From the NCBI RefSeq assembly GCF_018294505.1, contig NC_057803.1:688604678-688668677 (forward strand): a stretch of 64,000 nucleotides of DNA, in the 5' to 3' direction. The number at the start of each line of letters is the position of its first letter. The first letter of the stretch is position 1. The DNA is from Triticum aestivum. Taxonomy: Eukaryota; Streptophyta; Magnoliopsida; Poales; Poaceae. The position numbers were made by a program, and so were the translations under genes. Shown one piece after another: positions 10,741 through 23,500 of the stretch. The notes under the pieces were generated by a model, which was given only the letters and a program-made list of their open reading frames with translations, did no database searches and was not told where the DNA came from.

Positions 10741-11269
10741 TGCGGCGGCGCCGAGCGCACCGGCGAGCTGCTGCCATCGACACTGGAGCAACAATCATCA
10801 TCATGCGGAGCTGCAACCATGGGGCAACCGTCGCTGCGCGGAGCTGCAACTGTGGGGTGCAACTGTCGCATGGATGGAGCCGATGGCGAGGCGGCCGACG
10901 AGGGTGGTGATCGGTGATGAGGACAATCGGTGAGGGCGGCTACCGGCGATGAGGATGGCCGACCAGGGTGGCATCCTATCAGCCCCAGCGAGACGAAGGG
11001 ATCGACGAGATGCGAAGGACCCCTCATACAAAGGCGCAAAGAAGACGTACTGCATCGAACGGTTACGATCCATGAATTGGACGGCTGCAGGCTGACCGGC
11101 CCAACTATTGGGCCGGCACGCCGGTGCAAATCATCACCCTTTGTTTTTCTACTTACCTTTACTGCTAAACAATAGTAGTTGTTTTCTGTTTTTGTTTTCT
11201 TTTTTCGGTCTGCTTTTGGCTGGTTTTCTTTTGCTTTTCTCTTTCTCCTTTTATTTTCTCTTTCATTTT

Positions 11270-11940
11270 AAAAAAATCGTGAACATTTATTAAATTTTTG
11301 AATTTTTCTAATTCATGAACTTCTTTTGAATCTCATTAGCTTTCTTCAAATTTCTGCAAATTTTCTGTTTTTTGTACTTTTCTATATTTTTTTATCATTC
11401 ACGAACTTTTTCTAGAATGGATAAACTTTTTTCAAATTCTGATGAATTTTTTAAAAATTGATTTGCTTTTTTCAATTTTGATGAACTTTTTTCAAAATCT
11501 ATGAAGTATTTTTCAAATTCAATGATTTTTTTTCTGATTTTGATGAACTTTTTCTAATGTTAATGATTTTTTTCTCAGAATTAATGATTTTTTTCAAATG
11601 CGAGAAACCTTTTTCATTTAGGATGTTCTTTTTTCAATTTGATGAATACTTTTTAGAACTTTGTTGTCATTTTTGATGTACTTTTTTCAATTTTGATGAA
11701 CTTGTGTTGCAATTTTTATGAAGTATTTTCATATTTGATGAAATTTGTTTTCAAATTTGATTAACTTTTTGCAAATTAGATGTTTTTATATTCTATGTAC
11801 TTTTTTCAAATTTGTGAATTTATTTCGGATTTTCATGATTTTTTTTCAAATTCATGAAGTTTTCTCAATTTCAAGAACTTTTTCAATTTGTACGAACCTT
11901 GCATTTCTTTTTCAAAATTCCTTGTTTTAGAAAAAAAATC
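11270..11940. repeat. T-rich degenerate minisatellite (TGATGAACTTTTTTCAAAT type)
   Basis: Dozens of diverged 20-25 bp units around ATGAACTTTTTTCAAAT. The same repeat occurs at 27930-28215 and 61930-62215, always next to a GC-rich degenerate stretch, as in a composite DNA transposon. Confidence 0.75.
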
Positions 11941-12044
11941 TTGAATTCCTTTCCAAATTTTACATTCCTTAGGTATATAATAGTATATGTTAATGTTGTA
12001 CTAGAAGAAGGCTCGAATAGTGCTCTTTCCCGATATTGGTCGTC

Positions 12045-12115
12045 AAGGTGAGCTCGGTCTAGTGGTTATTATGCCTGCATTTTGTTGTCGACGAGAGGAG
12101 TTTGAGTCCTAGTTC
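12045..12115 (+). repeat. tRNA-like (SINE-type) segment
   Basis: GGTCTAGTGGTTA resembles an A box and GAGTTTGAGTCCT a diverged B box about 45 bp on. It borders the T-rich array at 11270-11940, with the inverted tRNA-like piece at 9640-9745 on the other side. Confidence 0.3.
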
Positions 12116-12278
12116 TCCCATTGACGATACAAAATTTTCTCTTGTTTTCTTTCTTCGTGTTGCTTTCTTTAGCAGGTACCAGGCCGGCCCGGTACACGCC
12201 CCCTGCGAGCGCTAGCACCTCCAATCGGTGCTTACAACACCGAATAGGAGGTCCCGTTGCATGTCCTATCCCGCAACG

Positions 12279-12925
12279 ATAGGTGGACCATATGGGCTGG
12301 ACCTGGGCTGCTTTCTCTACATATTTCACTCGCTTACATGACCTACTAGCACAAAGTAACCGTCTCTAAAAAAAGAACCAAGTAACCTATGAAATAGGAG
12401 GCATAGAACCATATGGCTCATCAATAGTATATGATGAACTTTTGATCACATTTATATGGGGTTAAGGTGTGCTTTTCATGAAGACTACATGCTTACCAAC
12501 AAGTACGCCGGGGCTCCTATGTACATCAACGCTACAGTATCCATGATCATTCATACCATGGATGCATAATCAATATTAAACTAACATGCTACAATTGTGT
12601 GAATAGTGGTCTCCGTCCTCTCTCCTCTCCCGTGTACATATACCACCCTACGTATCTTCACCGAACTAGATATCTAGCCAAGTTGTTCATTCATATAGGC
12701 AAGAAGCACACATGGATGAAGGGGAAGATGAGAGCAGAATGGAGAGATCTGATGCGATGACATGCAGATTAGAATTAAAGACATCAGAACATTAAAATAT
12801 TGGAACATTATCCTATTGGAGAAGTTGCTCACCGTTAGTGCAGATGGATAGACGTGGAGCGCATTCGGTATTCCTTGTATCCTTGTTACGCAAGTTCTTG
12901 AAGCCCGTTTGTTAGGTATCCTTGT
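12279..12925. repeat. Dispersed repeat, member C of six
   Basis: Diverged copy of 7657-8310 (see there). The core AAAGACATCAGAACATTAAA is at about 12778. A possible minus-strand splice donor GTGAGC is at about 12830. Confidence 0.65.
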
Positions 12926-13454
12926 CACCTCTTCAAATGAACGACTCATTCGAAAGCTGCATCGGCCAGTACTCCAAGCCAGGCCAAAAAAGCACCAACA
13001 TCTATGTGAGATGATTTCCCATCTTATACCATCGCCACGACAATTAGGTGGCCGCCCATGTGTCGGTGCGGAACTGGCCGCTACCATTCCACACATAGAG
13101 TCACTATGTAGCATTGACCATACTGCCGAAGTTGCTACCCGAGTGCTAGATGCCAGATGCTGGCACCTCACATGATCATCGTCGTTGTGCTAGCAAAAAT
13201 TCTAACACGCGCGCCGCTACCATAGTAGTGTTAGGAACCTGATTCTAGTGCCTCACGCGGCTGTTATCGTCGAATGCTGATGCGCTCGCAGATGTGTTGC
13301 CGCGCCGATTCATCTTCTTGTTGAGGTCATCGAGAGTCGCCTCCACCGCCAAATCCAACAGTCGCATGATCTGACCATCAGTCGCCCGTGCTGCATTCTG
13401 ATGAACCGAGGATATCTTCACCGCCACTTGCTTGGTTTGATGCCTCTCTGCTCG

Positions 13455-13684
13455 CCCATGTCATACGGAGCACCGCCTGCGGGATGTCCAATGTTCTCAT
13501 GGACGTACGCTGCGCCAAGGAGGTGGCCTCCGTTCTCGCGTTCCAGTGGACGCCCGTCCTCGTGGTGCCCCTCTCGGTGCGCCCCGATGACTGCCAATGC
13601 TGCAGGATATATATGGATGTATATATATAAACCGTCACATGAGAACATTAGACATCCCACAGGCGGTGCTCCGTATGACATGGG
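13455..13684 (-). repeat. 47-bp inverted repeat with 136-nt loop
   Basis: Arms 13455-13501 and 13638-13684 are reverse complements with 2 differences in 47. In a plus-strand RNA both would be C-A mismatches; in a minus-strand RNA both become G-U wobbles, so a minus transcript would fold into a fully paired 47-bp stem. The loop is GC-rich and coding-like. This could be a small-RNA hairpin or a rearranged gene fragment. Confidence 0.6.
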
Positions 13685-13689
13685 TACGC

Positions 13690-15578
13690 TGAGAGGGCAC
13701 GCTGAGAGGGGCTTGCAGCTTTCACCATTTGTTCGGACAATAATGAGGCGTATAGACACACAATGCTTTTGTACCTTGCGATGGCAGTGTACCTTGCTAT
13801 GGCGTTGTAGGAGGCTCTTACCTAGCCATGCGGGTTGTTCGCAACACTGGATGGATGGCGTTTTACGTAGTTGGATGGTGTGTTATGGCTGTTATGACAT
13901 GTTCTCCATTTGCTTGCTGCTCTCCGTCTCGAGTACATCCCAAAATCGTGGACGTGGTCAGCGCGCTTGCAATTCAGCCAGAGCATTCACCAATCAAATT
14001 TGTGTATATGGTTGTTGATATTCACTAATCAAACACCTTGTATTTTTCATCTGGGCTGTGGCCTATGTATTGTATTTTTCATCTTGGAATAATGATACTT
14101 GAAACTGAATATACAAGCCTGTTTGTTACTTTGTCTAATCTGGTTTGCTCCTTTCTTGTAAGTACATTTATTCTATGACCTTTTGAAGTCATAAAGATTG
14201 CATTCTTAATCATAATATGTTTATTTTCCAAACCTTGCCTACAAATCATTTTGTACCAAATAATAAGGAGGTGTGATGGGGATTTGAGAGGATTGCTGAA
14301 GGGGAGGGGATCACCAAATCCCCTCAGATTTATCGGGGTAGCACATCTTGAAGTCGGCGTAGGTGTCGGCATCCAGGTGCGCGTCAAAGTCACTGGAGGA
14401 CCCAAAGGACTCAGGCGAATAGGGGAGGTCAGCGAGAAGTCGAGCTCTTTCACATTATTGTGGCAGTGGCGCTAGACATCCGACGCGGCAGTCGTTAACG
14501 ACGTTCACTCGATGCCATGAAACTAAGACGGTCCTTGTCGTCGGAGTCGAAGGGCAAGGTTATTGGCATAGATCTACAAGCCTCTCAACTGGAGCAGCGG
14601 GAAGCTCCCTGGGCGCCTGTTTTACGCAATAAGTTGCGCACACCTTTGAATCTGAGAGGCGCCGCGGGTTCGAAGGAGCTCCCAGCGTAGGCTAGGAGTG
14701 ATGAGTGATAGGTGAAGACTAGGAGATGCAAGAGCCCCGGTGGGCCACCATCGCGGGCGCAATCAGCCGCAGGATTCCAGTCAGGCCAATGGGGAGGGTG
14801 CGCAGCTGGAGCTTAGCCCATATTCATTCATGACCAGTGGAGGGTAATGTGGATGGCGAGCTCCTCGTCCGAGTCCTCTGTGAGGGCATCCAATTCAATG
14901 GGGTCGGCTTCAGAGGAGGATCTATTGTTGGACCCAGACTTTGTATCGATGGAGGGCAGCGACGGGAGTGGACAGGAAGGGCTCTGAGCGGTGGGGAGAG
15001 TAGGCTAGGTTTTGTGCATGGTGGGTTTTGTGGAATCAGGATGGCCCAGCAGGGACTGCCCCGACGTAGCTCGGTCAGATGGCCACATATCCACCCCACA
15101 TATGGGATGTCTATGAGGGGTGCCCTATAGATCGGAAAAATGTGTTGGGTACAGGGGCAAGTGTTTTTTTGTTCAAAATGTGTTCAGGCTGTCTGCCTTG
15201 ACATATAAAGAAGGAAGGTGGGGCCCGACTTATAATGCCGTGAAGTGGTTTAAGAAGCCCAAAAACCAAACAACCATGAAAATGTGTCAAACATATCGAA
15301 AGTACTCTTCTGACCCCGAACTCACATGTACCTTGATGAATAGTAAATCCAAAAACAAGTTAAGCATTTAAACAGTTCTGAATTTTTCTTGGCAACAAAC
15401 ATTGATGGGTGTTTCACTTGTGTGCAAATTTTCGTGATGGAAAGGATCAATGCTCCCAAAAATAGTCTTTTTGAGCGTCGATTTTTTCTTCTCAGACCTC
15501 CACGAATGTCATCCCATTATGAAATTTTGCACACAGGTGAAACACTCATTAATGTTTATAAAAAAATCAGATATTTTC
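13690..15578. other. No gene recognised
   Basis: Several ORFs of 60-125 codons exist on both strands (around 13.8-14.0, 14.25-14.5 and 14.8-15.1 kb) but show no domain or conserved repeat. Probably transposon-derived or decayed gene sequence. Confidence 0.35.
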
Positions 15579-16106
15579 GAATTGTTTTATTAGGCTTTAA
15601 AATTCTACTGTTTGGGTGCATATCAGCTCAGGATAAAAAATCCATGTCTGCAAACATTTGATATTTTAATGGAAGGGGTATCTTGCTCACTGTAAAACTC
15701 ACAGGGTTCGGCTGAGTTGACCGAAAGAAAGGGCGATGCGGTCGGCGGAGCTCCCGTGCCGGCTGATCTCGACTTGATAAGCCGGATCGGATTTGCAGGA
15801 TTCCGGCTGTCTAAGGTATGGATTCTTGTGCTTGGGGGAATACGTTTGTGTTAGGAAGGATTCTGTCAACGGCTGATCCCATAGATTGAAGTGTTTAGAG
15901 AACGGATGAAGTCCTCAATCCGTTCGAGACGCCTTTCAATAAGAGATGGCAAGATTTTCTCGCACAGGTCGCGGGAGCCTGGAAACAGAAAGCGGATGTC
16001 GATGAGAGGGAATTTGGTGTGGGATCACAAACTGGAGATCCACTGGACAGTTTGTCTCCTTGGAGATCCACTCGACACTTTGTCTCCTTGATGGCCACTC
16101 AAGAAC

Positions 16107-16847
16107 TTGGAGAGGAGATGTTTAATTCTCACACCATCGGATCTAGGCATTCCTAAGGCTAACTCTAGCCGATCCCATAGAGGAGTAAAAAATTACTCCG
16201 CCGCGTATCCAGCGTGTATATTTACATCACCGCTCGGCGTCGGAGTAAAAATCCACTTGCCTCCTCTGCCTCTCCTTCTCCCAATATCCACCGCTGGTCC
16301 CGCACCCCCACCGTACCCATCATTGGCCGGATCCTGTGGCCGCTCATCCCCCCATCCGCAGCGCGGGTCCTCAAGCTGCCGCCGGGAAGATGTGGCCCCA
16401 TCTGGTTGCCTCGCCAGCTCCCCCTATCTCCCTGCGCCACCACATCCACAGAGGAAGTATCCCGGCATCTGGCAGCCGGTGTGGGGGACGTGGGTTGTCG
16501 AAATCACCGATCGAGACACCCATAGGAAGCATTGGCTTGGGTTGTTCCACACCGCCGAGCCCGTCACCCGCAAGTACACCAGGTGGCAGGTCCGGCTACA
16601 AGGTGCCGATGCCGGCCTCAACTTCCCATGGGGCGAGGCGCCGCTTCTCGACCCGCCACCGCCGGGGGTGGTGACTGCGGCGGTGGACTGGGAGGACCGG
16701 GAGGCGAGGGAACGGCTCACGGTAGAGGCCTCCGCCGAGGAGCACATGTTGGACATCTGCCTCCTGTACCCCGAGCTGGTGGAGGCGGAGCACGCAGCGG
16801 GTGGTAGGGGGGGGGGGGGGCAGGGGAGGGAGATCATCATCCTCTAG
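16107..16847 (+). pseudogene. AP2/ERF-domain ORF captured in the Harbinger-like element
   Basis: Residues ~117-176 (16455-16634) read as a diverged AP2/ERF DNA-binding domain: RKYPGIWQPVWGTWVVEI, a variable HRKHWLGLFHTAE segment and QGADAGLNFPW, matching the YRGVR..WGKWVAEI..WLGTF..LNFPW pattern. The ORF starts outside the element, so its first ~17 codons are not native, and it ends in frame disruption after a G14 run (about 16807). Typical acidic and basic AP2 residues are partly replaced (WQP for RQR), so DNA binding is doubtful. More likely a passenger sequence than a working transcription factor. Confidence 0.6.
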
Positions 16848-17265
16848 AGGTGAGGATGGCGGCGGCAGTGGAGGCGGCATCGATGACGACTTCAATGTTG
16901 AAGAATGGCGGAGGATCTTCCCCGACTACGGCGACTACGGCACAGGGCCTGACCCCATGGGGTGTGGGATTTCTAGGGCGGAGTAGCTCGCAGTTGCAAA
17001 GTCCGATTAGTTGTATTTAAATTAGACTATGCTTCGGTGGTTGTTAATGTAAATTATGCGTCGCATTTCGGTTTAAACTAAACTATATTTCAGTGGAAGT
17101 TTATTTAAAATCGAATCTTTGTTCATTACATTCAAATTTGTTTTTACTCAGTTAAATTTAGGGGATCGGCTAGAACCAACCAAATTTTAGTTGAGTAAAT
17201 ATACTCTACTAACTTTACTTCGCCATTTTACTACTCTGTTCTTAGGGGATCGGCTATAGTTGGCC
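16157..17265. mobile_element. PIF/Harbinger-like element carrying an AP2/ERF sequence
   Basis: Inverted ends GGCTAACTCTAGCCGATCCC and GGGGATCGGCTATAGTTGGCC are flanked by TAA on both sides (16154-16156, 17266-17268), a 3-bp target duplication typical of PIF/Harbinger. There is no transposase, so it is non-autonomous. It is 1109 bp here and again 1109 bp in copy 2 (49812-50920). Confidence 0.75.
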
Positions 17266-17310
17266 TAAGCCAACATAGACCTCCAAATCCATGGACACAA
17301 ACTAGATACG

Positions 17311-17435
17311 ATTACATTTGCTCGATCGTAGTTTAAAGGGCACACATGTACACACCATTACATATGCTCAATCGTAGTTACATGGCACACATGTACACAC
17401 CATTACATATGCTCAATCGTAGTTACAGGGCACAC
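17311..17435. repeat. 45-bp tandem repeat downstream of NLR copy 1
   Basis: CACACATGTACACACCATTA with TATGCTCAATCGTAGTTAC repeats at 45 bp, two full units plus partial ones either side. It lies 150-250 bp past the NLR stop codon, so it may be in the 3' UTR. Also present in copy 2. Confidence 0.8.
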
Positions 17436-17577
17436 ATGCAAAGTAAGTAGCAGGGACATACACTCAGTTATTTTACATACATAGAAACACACAAGTAAGG
17501 CAAACCAAAAGCACACACAAACCAACCATGGTATGGGAGTCAATGATGAATGGATAATATGTATTGCTTCCCCAACA

Positions 17578-20500
17578 TCAATCCTGTATCTTCCAGCAGA
17601 ATGGGAATCTTGTAACATCTCTCTTTTCCTGTATGTTTCCCGCTTCTTTGTATTGGTTTTCTGGTTTGTTGTGTATAAGCTTGGGAATGTTTTTATGTTT
17701 GTTAATTGCTTCTTTCACCTGATTGGGGACAAAATCACCATTGAACTCGAACTCCTTCAGTTTTGGAAGGTTGTCAATGCCGGAGATAGTACCCATCGTG
17801 AAGGACCAGATGATTTTCTCGAGCCTAGTAGCAGATCCGCCGGTAAAGCTAATATTGGGAATGGCAGAAAAGTCGACAATAAGAAGGTTGAGCCTTGGGA
17901 AGTCGTCTTTGTAGAAGATAAGTTGGTTTTGTACATAAGATGTCTCCTTGAGTACTAGGGTGCGCATGCTAGATATCTTGGCCAGAATTTGTACCTCATC
18001 TTGACTCAGAATGGTACGACAAAGAGTCACCTTGGATATGTTTCTGGCCTTGTCAAATAATGAAAGCTTGGTGTTGTTCTTCAACTCGACTTCCTTCAGT
18101 TCTAAAAGTCCTTCAACTCCATAAATATACTGTAGGCTATCAATGGATGAAAGGATGATCTTCTCAAGCTTAGGAGCTCCACCTTCAAAGTTGATGTCAG
18201 TAATGTTGGAATCCTCAACAAGAAAGCACTTGAGATTCTTAAATTCCTCGTTCTTGAAAGTGAGCTTCCTATCGATGTATGCCTTGTGTCGGAGCCTGAC
18301 ACAAATTAACTTGGGTAGCTTGGCAAGGACCTCAAGATCATCCTGCGTCAGATGGGTACCAGATAAAGTTACCTTGGCAAGATGGAGTTGGCCACTATCT
18401 TTGGTCAACAACCGAAGAAGCTGCACCGTCTGTGGGGTTCCAACAATGCTTAGGCTCTCAAGAAGCTTGGGAGAGTCTTTATAGCGTTCAAGAACCCATT
18501 CTGTGAACTCTTGGTTGGAAGGGTCTTCATCTACCATGGGAAGAGTGATTGACAGAGACTTGAGGCACTCATGCAGATCACTAATAGCTCGAAGCAAATT
18601 CCTGAAGTGTGAGTCCTTGTGTTCAATAACCACACCAAGCTTCCTCAGCTGCCATAGTTTTCCAATATCTTTCAAATCTTGTCTATTCCGTGCCTTGACA
18701 TTGGACAATACCTCCATGCTTAACATTTTTTCTACTTTGTCAGGAACTTCAACACTAGATAGTGCAGTACTGCTTGACCCTAAACTCTGAACAACTCGAC
18801 CAGCTAGCAAACGCTTGAGCTTCAGGAGTAAGACATTTACCGTTGCAGATGGATGCACCTTGGTCTCTCGGATATCCAGTACTTCCAGTTCACGGAGGTT
18901 GTTGATTTCACTTGGCAGATGGGTAACATTTGTTCCCCTTAGGCTCAGATACTTGAGCAGTAACATTGTGTTGCATATGTCCTTAAGGTAGCTTTTGTTC
19001 TTCCCTCCAAAGCATTGGCAACCATCAAGATCTAACACCTTGATCAGAGATACTCGAGATGATTCTTCATAGAGCTTTTGGAAGAATCTATCGATTCTGT
19101 CAGAGCCACGAAGTCGGAGATCATTGAAAATGGAGAAGTGGCGAGCCAAGTGATGTGATAGGCGTGTTTCCACGATGCGCTGTTTTCTGGCAATCTTGGT
19201 AATGAATCCATGAACTAGATCACCTATCACACAACTCTTTGCATGACCTGTAGCTCCAATATCAGCAGGATAAACAAGCCACCGGTTCACAAGTGCATCA
19301 AAACATCGATTGGCATGACGCACAGAACTGGCCCAGTCTTCCTTTGCTATGAGGCCTTCTACAACCCACCGTCCTATCAAGGTTGACCGCTTGATGGCTT
19401 GTTGTCGAGGGAAAATAGCCAGGTACATCAAGCAAGACTTGTATTCCTTAGGCAGATCACCATAAGAGAACTTTAACATCTTCTTAGCAATGTTGTCCAA
19501 TGAGTTGTCTGAAACCTGTTGCAAGGTTCCATGCAACTTACGTAGCTCCTCATTGCTCCTTTTGGGGTTGGCATACAAAGCATGAACGAAGATCTTCATA
19601 CATAATTCATGTGACTTGCACTTGTCCAAGATGTCAAGCAGAATCTTGGCGCTATCTTCAGTAATCTGCTTTTTTGTAAGCTCGAGTGTAGTATCACGGT
19701 AGAGGCCAAGAAGAGAATAGTCTATAGGCTCCCGTGGCGGAAAACAATATTCCTTGGCTCGTGTAGCATATTCTGTGGTTTTCAACATCAGTGCACCTGC
19801 TATGCGACCAAACATGTTGAAAGCATTTTTGGTGTCTTCCCATCCGGATATGAAGTCATTATCCAGTTTGAGGATAACCAAGATGGGACTATCTGGTATC
19901 TTCAAACAATCATTAATTTTGTCTATAATTCCTTTGATCTTGAGCTGCTCTTTCAACCTCCACTCAATTTGTCCAATCTTCTTTGTGGTTTCTTCAATAA
20001 GAGCATCTGGGACTGGGATACAATCCAGATTGGATTTACTAGCAGTTGCATCTTGTTTCTTTATGGACTGGTTGTATTCCTTCACCTCAGGTGTGTCAGG
20101 TTGCTTGGATTTGTCTTTATGAATCTCAGCTTTATCTAGTTTTTTCATGGATGTATCACCCTGCAACTCCATTAAGACCTTGCGGATTACTTCTTTAAAT
20201 GGGTCATCAGCCAATATAGTAGTTCTAGTGATGGTAGCTTGGTTGGAGTCTTGCTCTCGGATTTGCAGGGGCTTCACTGGGAACACCACCCGTAGGATAT
20301 GTTCATAATGGGCTCTCTCGAGATGAATTGGTCCCGTTCTTGATTCTTCAGTAAGATCTTTAGGCTTCTGATTCTCATCTGCATTTTGTTCCATATGATT
20401 TTTAAGGTTCTTGGCTGTTTCCTTGATGATATCTTCATGCGAGAGTGGTTTTGCTTCTTTCCTCTCTAAAAGTGTTGCTTCCTTTGTTTCTTGGTTTAGG

Positions 20501-23500
20501 GGTTTGGTAGCAGACGAACCATCATCTGGCTTTTGCTTCAGCAACAACATGGCTCGGAGGAGTACGCCCAAGGGTTCATCTTTAGATGATTTCAACAGGT
20601 CCAGTTGGTCACCATTCATTTCTTCCAGGTTGAGCTGCCGCTGGCCGCCCTTCATTTGTGTAATAGTACCCTTGATCTCTGAAATCTTGTTGTCAAGCTT
20701 CATCCTCTTGATATTTTTTGTTATTTCATCAAACAACCTCCTTTTTTCTGAGCCAATAGCTATTTTCCTTTTGTCAAGATCTTGCTCCTCCTCTCCCCGG
20801 CCTTGACCTTGCTGGCGCAGCACACGCAGGATGTAGTAGAGAATGTCCCGGGATTGAAGCCAATCACGAAAAAAGTGCACTCCTGGGATGTCCACCAAGA
20901 CACACCGCCTGCCAGTGGCATGTTTATCCCAGATAGCCGAAGCTTCCATTGCAAGAGCGAGGGTTTCTTCCTTATCCGGTGCCACAATGGCAACAGATGC
21001 TATTGATTTCTCCTTAGAAGTGTTGCCTTGTGCAACATATTTTATCCATTCGGCCAACTTCACCCTAACATTGTCCTCCGGTGTACGAGGCTGGTAAATT
21101 GCCCCTATTGGAGCAGAATGCTTAGTCGCTGCCATTCCCATCATAAGCTGATTGTCGTTGTCTTCTTCTTCATCTCCGGAAGCAGCAGATGATGGGGTCA
21201 AATGTGCCAATGATGATGATGTTGCCACCGGCATGAGCCCAGCCCCTGTAGGTGACTGCTCCGCTCCCGCCCCTTTCGTTGGGACCTCAACGCCATACCT
21301 GTAACATGCAGTATATAGTTACTTACGAACAGAAGGAAAAGTTTTGTCATATGTGGAATAAAAAACTGTAGGCAATCTGGAGACTTTTTGTTTGATTTAT
21401 CTCATCAAAACTATGAAAATGTTGTGGCAGTTTATTTTGTCGAGAATCTGGATGAGGAGAAAGTGGGCTGGAATTGCACAACCATTACCAACTGCTCCTC
21501 TGTTCTTTCTTATTAGTAATCATTGTAGACTTGCAGACTCATGGTACAACTCTATACTGTTAAATATGTAACATGTTCTTCACAAGGAAATGTGTTGTTA
21601 AACCCGGGTTCAATACACCCCTTTGTATTCATAGTTTCTATAAATAACAGTATCTAAAATGAAAGTATCCTTCTGAGCTCGAGCTCAAATGAGCTCGGAT
21701 GAATAGTAAAAGTGAATAGTTTTGGAAACAAATTCAAACAATTCTGCATTTGTTTGTGGTAACTTTGATAAATGTTGTAAGAGTATGCAAATTTTCATCA
21801 TGAGATCACATTCGTGAAAGGTGTGACCAAAAAAATCCATGCGAAGAAAATGCTTTAGATATAGGGAGGGAATATTATGACGCCGTGGTGGGGCTACCCA
21901 GCCTCTTTTTCTTTATGTTTCGATTTTCAATCTTTCATATCTTTCCAACCAAAAGTCCGAATTAAGTTTCTTTTGCATATTCTTGTTTTTGATGACGAGG
22001 GCTTTCATATGAGATCCATTTTGAATATGTTTTGAAGAGCTTTTCAAATTCTGTTAAGTTTCAACTTCTAAAACTTAGTACGAGCTGCCAACAAAATCTT
22101 ACATGTGATAGACAGAACCGTAAGTTTCAGAAACTAAAACTTAAAATTTGTTGGGCCCTCGTGCGGGATCCAATGACTTTGTGGATCACGAGGCAATATG
22201 GTGGCCGACACGGCTGGGCAGGTGTGTGCCCCTGCGGGTTTCCGCTATGATATACTATAGTCAATGAATTTTTGTATTTGCAAAATCGAGGAGTGTTTGC
22301 TACATGCAGCATTTAACATACTATATTTTTTGGACATAATATTTTTGATTGGGAAAACTGAAACAAAATTTTCACAATCTGTCATAGAGTACACTAACAT
22401 ATTTGTTGCACTGGCATATTTAACTATGTACTATTTGTGCGGGCGTTACACAAGAGTAGTATTTCTTGTTAGAGCTTAGACTTTGTTGGTGTTTCTTTTA
22501 GCATGAGCTTGCGTTGGTATCATTATTTTCATGTATGGACCATATGAAGTTACTTACTGTATGTATAACACCTTGTAGTGTGATTTTTCTTGAGTACAAA
22601 ATTCTCAGTCAGATCGTGGGATGGAGTCCTTTTTTGAAAAATTGCAATTTCTTTTTCTTTTCTTATTTTCACTGCTTCTTAGTAAGTGAAAAAAATGGAA
22701 AGCCTTCAGGTTGGGAATCAAATCCCTGAATCCCATGGAATAGTTAAAGCAAGCCTACGCTAACTACCAGTGTGTCAATATGTCGGTTCGTACTTATATT
22801 ATCTTCAAAAATAATTTTCTAATTCAAATTCCAGTTGTTACATTCGTCTAGAGACGATCTGGTAATTCCCTGTTCAATAAACTTAATTTTGACACCCACA
22901 GTAAAAAAAACAGCTTGGTAGCCAAATATTTTAGCAAAAAAAATGGGAGAGAATTCCTCTTGCCCCTGCCTCCACACAACTAGGGATGCACATACCTTTT
23001 TAGTATGGCTAGCAAGATTTTTATCTTGACGTGTATGTTCACCACACACCAACATGGCCCTCAAAGATTTTTAAAGTGAGTACAATGACTGGTCTCATCA
23101 CGCACCAAGCGCGATCCCTAGTAAAAGGGGGGAAACCCCTGTTCATCACACGTCAATTTTAGGAATTGAACCCGGTCGTTAGCCTACACAACCACATTGC
23201 TAGTCACTGAGCTAAAGTTGTGTTTGCGATACCCCAACATCAAGGTTGGTTCGGAAAACCCCAAGAGAAAGCTCCCGATCCGGAATATCCAGATCGATGA
23301 TCTTAAGCGCCCTTCCTCCATCCTTCAAGATTTGATGGCCACGAACACATCCTATCTGGATGGAAAGCTTTCCCCTCCTTGCCACGAGTCAGCCCATCCA
23401 GCTGCAGCACTGTAGGGAACATGTAGCATGCAGAAGCTATGGAGACGATAGCGAGCATTCACGCCATGATGCCACACAGGCGGACACACATGGTCATGTC

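Noticed and set aside
10207..11129. Several overlapping 80-140 codon ORFs
   Set aside because: Frames held open by the degenerate GC-rich minisatellite; no domain, and both strands equally open.
11108..12051. Phe-rich ORFs
   Set aside because: Products of the T-rich TTTTTCAAAT array.
20411..20806. 131-codon plus-strand ORF inside the NLR (and its twin at 54066)
   Set aside because: Antisense shadow of the charged insertion; duplicated only because the NLR is.
23158..23222. A genuine tRNA gene
   Set aside because: Only A- and B-box-like motifs are seen; no acceptor-stem pairing or anticodon arm.
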